The translations under genes and the position numbers were made by a program. DNA of 64,000 nucleotides from Saccharum officinarum (Eukaryota > Streptophyta > Magnoliopsida > Poales > Poaceae). The DNA lies in contig CM036162.1 in the NCBI GenBank assembly GCA_020631735.1, forward strand, positions 87,803,852-87,867,851. Reading direction: 5' to 3'. The notes under the pieces were generated by a model. The model worked only from the letters and a program-made list of their open reading frames with translations. It made no database searches and was not told where the DNA came from. This document shows positions 61,201 to 64,000 of this stretch, piece after piece. How positions within the stretch are numbered: the first letter of the stretch is position 1; the number at the start of each line of letters is the position of its first letter.

Positions 61201-61360
61201 TGAAGAGTTTCCGATCAAGATTTTAGAAACCGCTGAGAGAGTTACTCGAAGTCGGGTTATTAAGATGTGCAAAGTGCAGTGGAATCGATATTCAGAGGCA
61301 GAGGCAACTTGGGAAAGAGAGGATGAATTGAGAAAATCATATCCGCAGTTATTTGAGTAA
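58289..61360 (+). CDS. pol: reverse transcriptase, RNase H, integrase, chromodomain
   Basis: Uninterrupted frame of about 1023 codons. It opens with the end of the protease region (ILGMDWM). Reverse transcriptase: [19 protein letters not shown] and the catalytic FIDD box near 59040. RNase [14 protein letters not shown] and DHKSLKYIF. Integrase: an HHCC zinc finger (about 60112-60240), then the catalytic Asp in GMDFIVGLP, Asp in VSDRGSQF, and Glu in the [12 protein letters not shown] segment. The C-terminus [14 protein letters not shown] is chromodomain-like, which in this clade directs insertion toward heterochromatin. No stop inside. The first residues lie upstream in the same frame because the true start belongs to the joined gag-pol. 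Confidence 0.93.
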   Translation: MLRTSGIDVILGMDWMKQNQVEIQCQQKVVVVNAPNGDKINVNVAVQKQPTAVVNQLEDTIKENSVIEEFPDVFPDELPGMPPDRDIEFLIELLPGTAPIAKRPYRMGVDELEELKKQIKELQEKGFIRPSSSPWGAPVIFVDKKDGGQRMCVDYRSLNEVTIKNKYPLPRIDDLFDQLRGACVFSKIDLRSGYHQLKIRVSDIPKTAFTTRYGLYEYTVMSFGLTNAPAYFMYMMNKVFMEYLDKFVVVFIDDILVFSKTEVEHAEHLRLVLQKLREHKLYAKRSKCEFWLKEVSFLGHIVSNGGISVDPGKVKDVLNWKPPIDVSEIRSFLGLAGYYRRFIEGFSKLAKPMTSLLEKNAKFVWSDKCQASFEELKKRLTTTPVLVLPDLSKKFSIYCDASRQGLGCVLMQEGRVVAYASRQLRKHELNYPTHDLELAAVVHALKIWRHYLIGHKSDIYTDHKSLKYIFTQSDLNLRQRRWLELIKDYDIEIHYHPGKANVVADALSRKSYVNEIQTLTMTSELCAEFEYLNLGIVTNTMELVIEPTLEQEIYKGQLKDEKLKKIAEDIVIGKSPGFRMDDNGILWFGKRLCVPEDQTVRQAILREAHESAYSIHPGSTKMYLDLKQKYWWVGLKRDVAEYVALCDTCQRVKAEHQRPAGLLQPMKIPEWKWEEVGMDFIVGLPRTQKGYDSIWVIVDRLTKVAHFIPVKTTYHGPKLAELYMERIVCLHGVPKKIVSDRGSQFTSHFWKAVHESLGTKLNFSTAYHPQTDGQTERTNQVLEDMLRACALQYGTSWDKSLPYAEFSYNNSYQQSLKMAPFEALYGRKCRTPLFWDQTGESQVFGTDVLRNAEDQVRVIRENLRVAQSRQKSYADNRRRDLVFEVGDYVYLKVSPMRSVKRFNMKGKLAPRYVGPFKVITRRGEVAYQLELPENLSGVHDVFHVSQLKKCLRVPEEQIPLEELTVKEDLTYEEFPIKILETAERVTRSRVIKMCKVQWNRYSEAEATWEREDELRKSYPQLFE

Positions 61361-61386
61361 GCAGTTCAATCTCGAGGACGAGATTC

Positions 61387-61404
61387 TTTTAAGGGGGGTA
61401 GAAT
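61387..61404 (+). other. Polypurine tract
   Basis: TTTTAAGGGGGGTAGAAT directly before the 3' LTR. Primes plus-strand DNA synthesis. Confidence 0.9.
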
Positions 61405-64000
61405 TGTAACACCCCAAAATTTGCAAATTTTTCAAATAGGATTCAATGAATTAATATTGTATTTTGATGCTCATAAAAACATAGGGAGATAATATTTTCC
61501 TTAAAGTTAAAATTTATCACAAGACTTAGAAACATGTTTGATGCATCCATGCTGTTGCATAATTGTCTTTGTGATGATTGGTTTACAAATCAAAGTTCAA
61601 ATGGTTTCAAATCTATTTGAAAATGCTTTTGGAAAATGGTTTTACAAAAAGGAAAAGAAAAAGGAAAACTTTTCTCTCCCTCTCTTCTTCGGCCCAGCCC
61701 GAAGGGCTCTTCCCTTCCCTCTTTTCTCTCAGGCCGAGGCCCATTTCCAGCAGGCCGGCCTATGACGCAGCCCAGCGCAGCAGCAGCTCTCCTCCTCTTG
61801 CTGACACCGACATGTGGGCCCGCCTCGTCAGCCGGCGTCCCCTATCTCTTGCCCATGCCCGGATTGAGCTCGAACCCGAGCAGGAGTCCGGCCTCCCCAC
61901 GCGTCGAGCCTTGTGTGCTTCCCAAGCAACCCGCGCTCTTATATAGCGAAGCCCGCACGCTCGCAACCCTTTCCAAACCCTAAAGCGTAAGCGCCGCCTC
62001 GCTTTGAGCCTGCCCGAGCCACCGCAAAACCCTAGCCACCGCTGTTGAAGTCGAGTTCAACGAATTCGTCGTCAATTCGTCCCGGAGTCCATCGCCGCCG
62101 TCGCACGTCGCCCCGCTCCTCCGATCCGTCTCAGCATTCGATTACCGCGCAGGTGAGATCGGGTGAAGTTTTTTTTTCGATTGGTGGTGGTCCCGATCCG
62201 TTTCGTGCTCTATAGGACGAGTTTCAATCTTGCCGGCCATGTCTGCTTACCGCCGGCCATGGTGACCGCCGTGAGGGTCATCGTCTCCGGCGAGTCTTCC
62301 CCTGTCTCGCCCCGATCTAATCTGGCATGTCCATGTTGGATCCAACGGTTCCAGATCAATTGTACCCCTTCGGGGTCTGTTTTACAAAAGAAACCCTATC
62401 GTTTTAATTATAGAACCCGCAGTCCAAAACGGATTCCTTATACTACGCTTCCCCGTTTACAAAGCGTATTTCCGGCGGTTTTTATTCAAAATACGTTTTC
62501 CAGCATTTACAGTTTTGCCACTAGGATTGTTTTGGTCATAAAATCTTCGTTTTAACTCCGATTTGATCCGTTCAAGTTGCGTTAGGTTCGTATTTGCGAG
62601 CTCTACATGTTAGTGTAGTTGTACAGTTAGTTTTGATAATTTATTTTTCGAGGTTATAATTAAGTATTTATTTATCTATAGGAAATCTTAGAAAATTCAT
62701 AACTTTCACGTTTTAACTCCGAATTTGGTGATCTTTGCGTCTGTGTGATCGTAGAAACGTGTAGAAGAGTTTTATAAGCTTTTATTACTGTTTTGCTACT
62801 GTTGGTGTACTGTTCTAATTATATCTCTTTGTTTGCTTCGTGTATGTTTGATTGGATGCATGTGTGTTGTTGATTGATGATCGAATATAGAAGGTGAGCA
62901 GTATTTGGACGATTCGGAGTATTACTTTGAGCCAAGTCAGCAGTATCACTTGGAGAGCTTTGATCAAGGCAAGTATAACACAGGACTATCCTTGTTACCT
63001 ATACATTGAATTATCATACATATGCATGTGCTTACCTTGACAACTTTAGAGATTATAACTTAGTGATTGTTATCTTGATTCCTTGTCAACCTTGGGAATG
63101 CATATGGGTAGCTACTGCTAGTGCTTAAACTAAGAACAATGATCTTGTAATTTGATTAATGGATTAAGCAATCAACTATTAAGATGATTTCATTGTTGTT
63201 AAAAGGGGGCTAGAGCTTGTGTATTAATTTGATGCTCTGGTTTCTCTCCATAAGGACTTATCTGTAAGTGATAACCGGGATATACAGTACAGCTGTGAGG
63301 GCTATATGGCTCTGGCTTTAGTTGTTCAAGAGACCTTTTCTAGCTTGTTAGAGGTTACCTTAAATGGCGTAAGAATGGCTTGCCATGTTGGGTGTAGTCC
63401 GAGCCCCTGGCCTAGTGTGTATAGGCTGCGGTTGTTGTGCCACAGGGAAGGGGGGTTCTACATCTGCCTGCCGAGTGAAATCTAATGGCCCTAACTTGTT
63501 AGACGAACTTTTGAGTGGCTTTATATGGTTCTCGGGTGTTTGGGCTTGATCTCCCCACTCATTTGGAAATCATGACTTACAGTGAAAGTGTACACCTCTG
63601 CGCAGAGTTAAAAACTAGTATACTAGCCGTGCTCACGGATACGAGCGGCCTTGGGGATTCTTATGGAATAGTTGATCATAACTGTTATATCATGCTTAAT
63701 TATTGTTGATTATTATTATGCTCATGTTAATGCTATTCATTATCCTTATTACAATTGATCATTGGTTCTTTAATGGGAAGTGGTTTATCTTGATGCTACT
63801 CAATTGCTAATGTATGATTAAAAAGCTAAACACAGTTAAACAGTGTCTAGCCTTTTTGAGCCTCATGAACCCTGTGTTATATTTGTGGAGTTCGACATGA
63901 ACTCACCCTTGCTATTTCCACCATAACAGATGAAGATAATGAGGAAGATTATCGGAATGAGTACTAGTCTTGGTGTCAACCAGTCAACCGTGTCCCTGTG
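61405..64000 (+). repeat. 3' LTR, truncated by window end
   Basis: Same sequence as the 5' LTR at an offset of 8846 bp. By the 5' copy's length it should end near 64194. Differences seen by eye: positions equivalent to 53042, 53215, 53399, 54341 and 54773. Confidence 0.95.

Larger units (their letters stand above)
52559..64000 (+). mobile_element. Tekay/Del-type Ty3-gypsy retrotransposon (3' LTR cut by window end)
   Basis: 5' LTR 52559-55348, primer-binding site 55352-55363, coding region 55538-61360, polypurine tract about 61387-61404, 3' LTR from 61405 to the window end. The LTRs (2790 bp if equal) keep a constant offset of 8846 bp, and by eye I find about five substitutions over about 2600 bp, so insertion is recent. 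Long LTRs plus an integrase with a C-terminal chromodomain point to the Tekay/Del chromovirus lineage. It lies within another LTR. The target duplication cannot be checked because the far end is outside. Confidence 0.93.

Overview
This window is nuclear DNA of a grass, most likely a panicoid. The evidence is long intron-containing genes, GC-rich first exons beside AT-rich introns, many Tourist, Stowaway, hAT and CACTA-type elements, and a Tekay/Del-type gypsy retrotransposon. I cannot name the species. There is one 100-N assembly gap (8765-8864).

Layout. 0.7-3.8 kb: minus-strand multi-exon PPR gene whose 3' end is not resolved here. 4.1-15 kb: transposon-rich DNA with small MITEs, an hAT-like element with GC-rich cargo, a non-autonomous CACTA element and another hAT-like element. 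15-19 kb: no convincing gene. 19.1-19.8 kb: a long foldback element about 300 bp upstream of an intronless PPR-DYW editing-factor gene (20.1-21.8 kb). 27.3-29.6 kb: a seven-exon bHLH transcription factor gene. 32.3-36.7 kb: a 19-exon minus-strand gene for the plastid Hsp90 chaperone. 37-44 kb: MITEs and a Helitron-like element. 45.0-46.1 kb: a small secreted-peptide gene of the GLV/RGF/CLEL type. 48.3-49.7 kb: a T-rich tract, a degenerate tandem repeat and a microsatellite. 49.9-51.1 kb: a truncated MULE gene with a PB1-like N-terminus. It is cut by one LTR fragment, which is cut in turn by a young gypsy element (52.6 kb to the window end).

The most interesting locus is the peptide gene. One signal peptide and propeptide start can be joined by two splice choices to two different GLV/RGF-like peptide motifs. 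Retaining intron 2 gives a C-terminal DYRTPRTHPPRNN. Splicing intron 2 gives DYNYNLNPRRHRPINN in the last exon.

The Hsp90C gene has an in-frame TAA in exon 17 that is not explained by a frameshift. In contrast, six apparent frameshifts (PPR gene, bHLH gene, MULE gene and three in the gypsy element) each look like loss of one base in a G/C run, which may be a sequencing artefact. All exon models were built by eye from splice-site consensus, reading frame and remembered protein families. No alignment was run.
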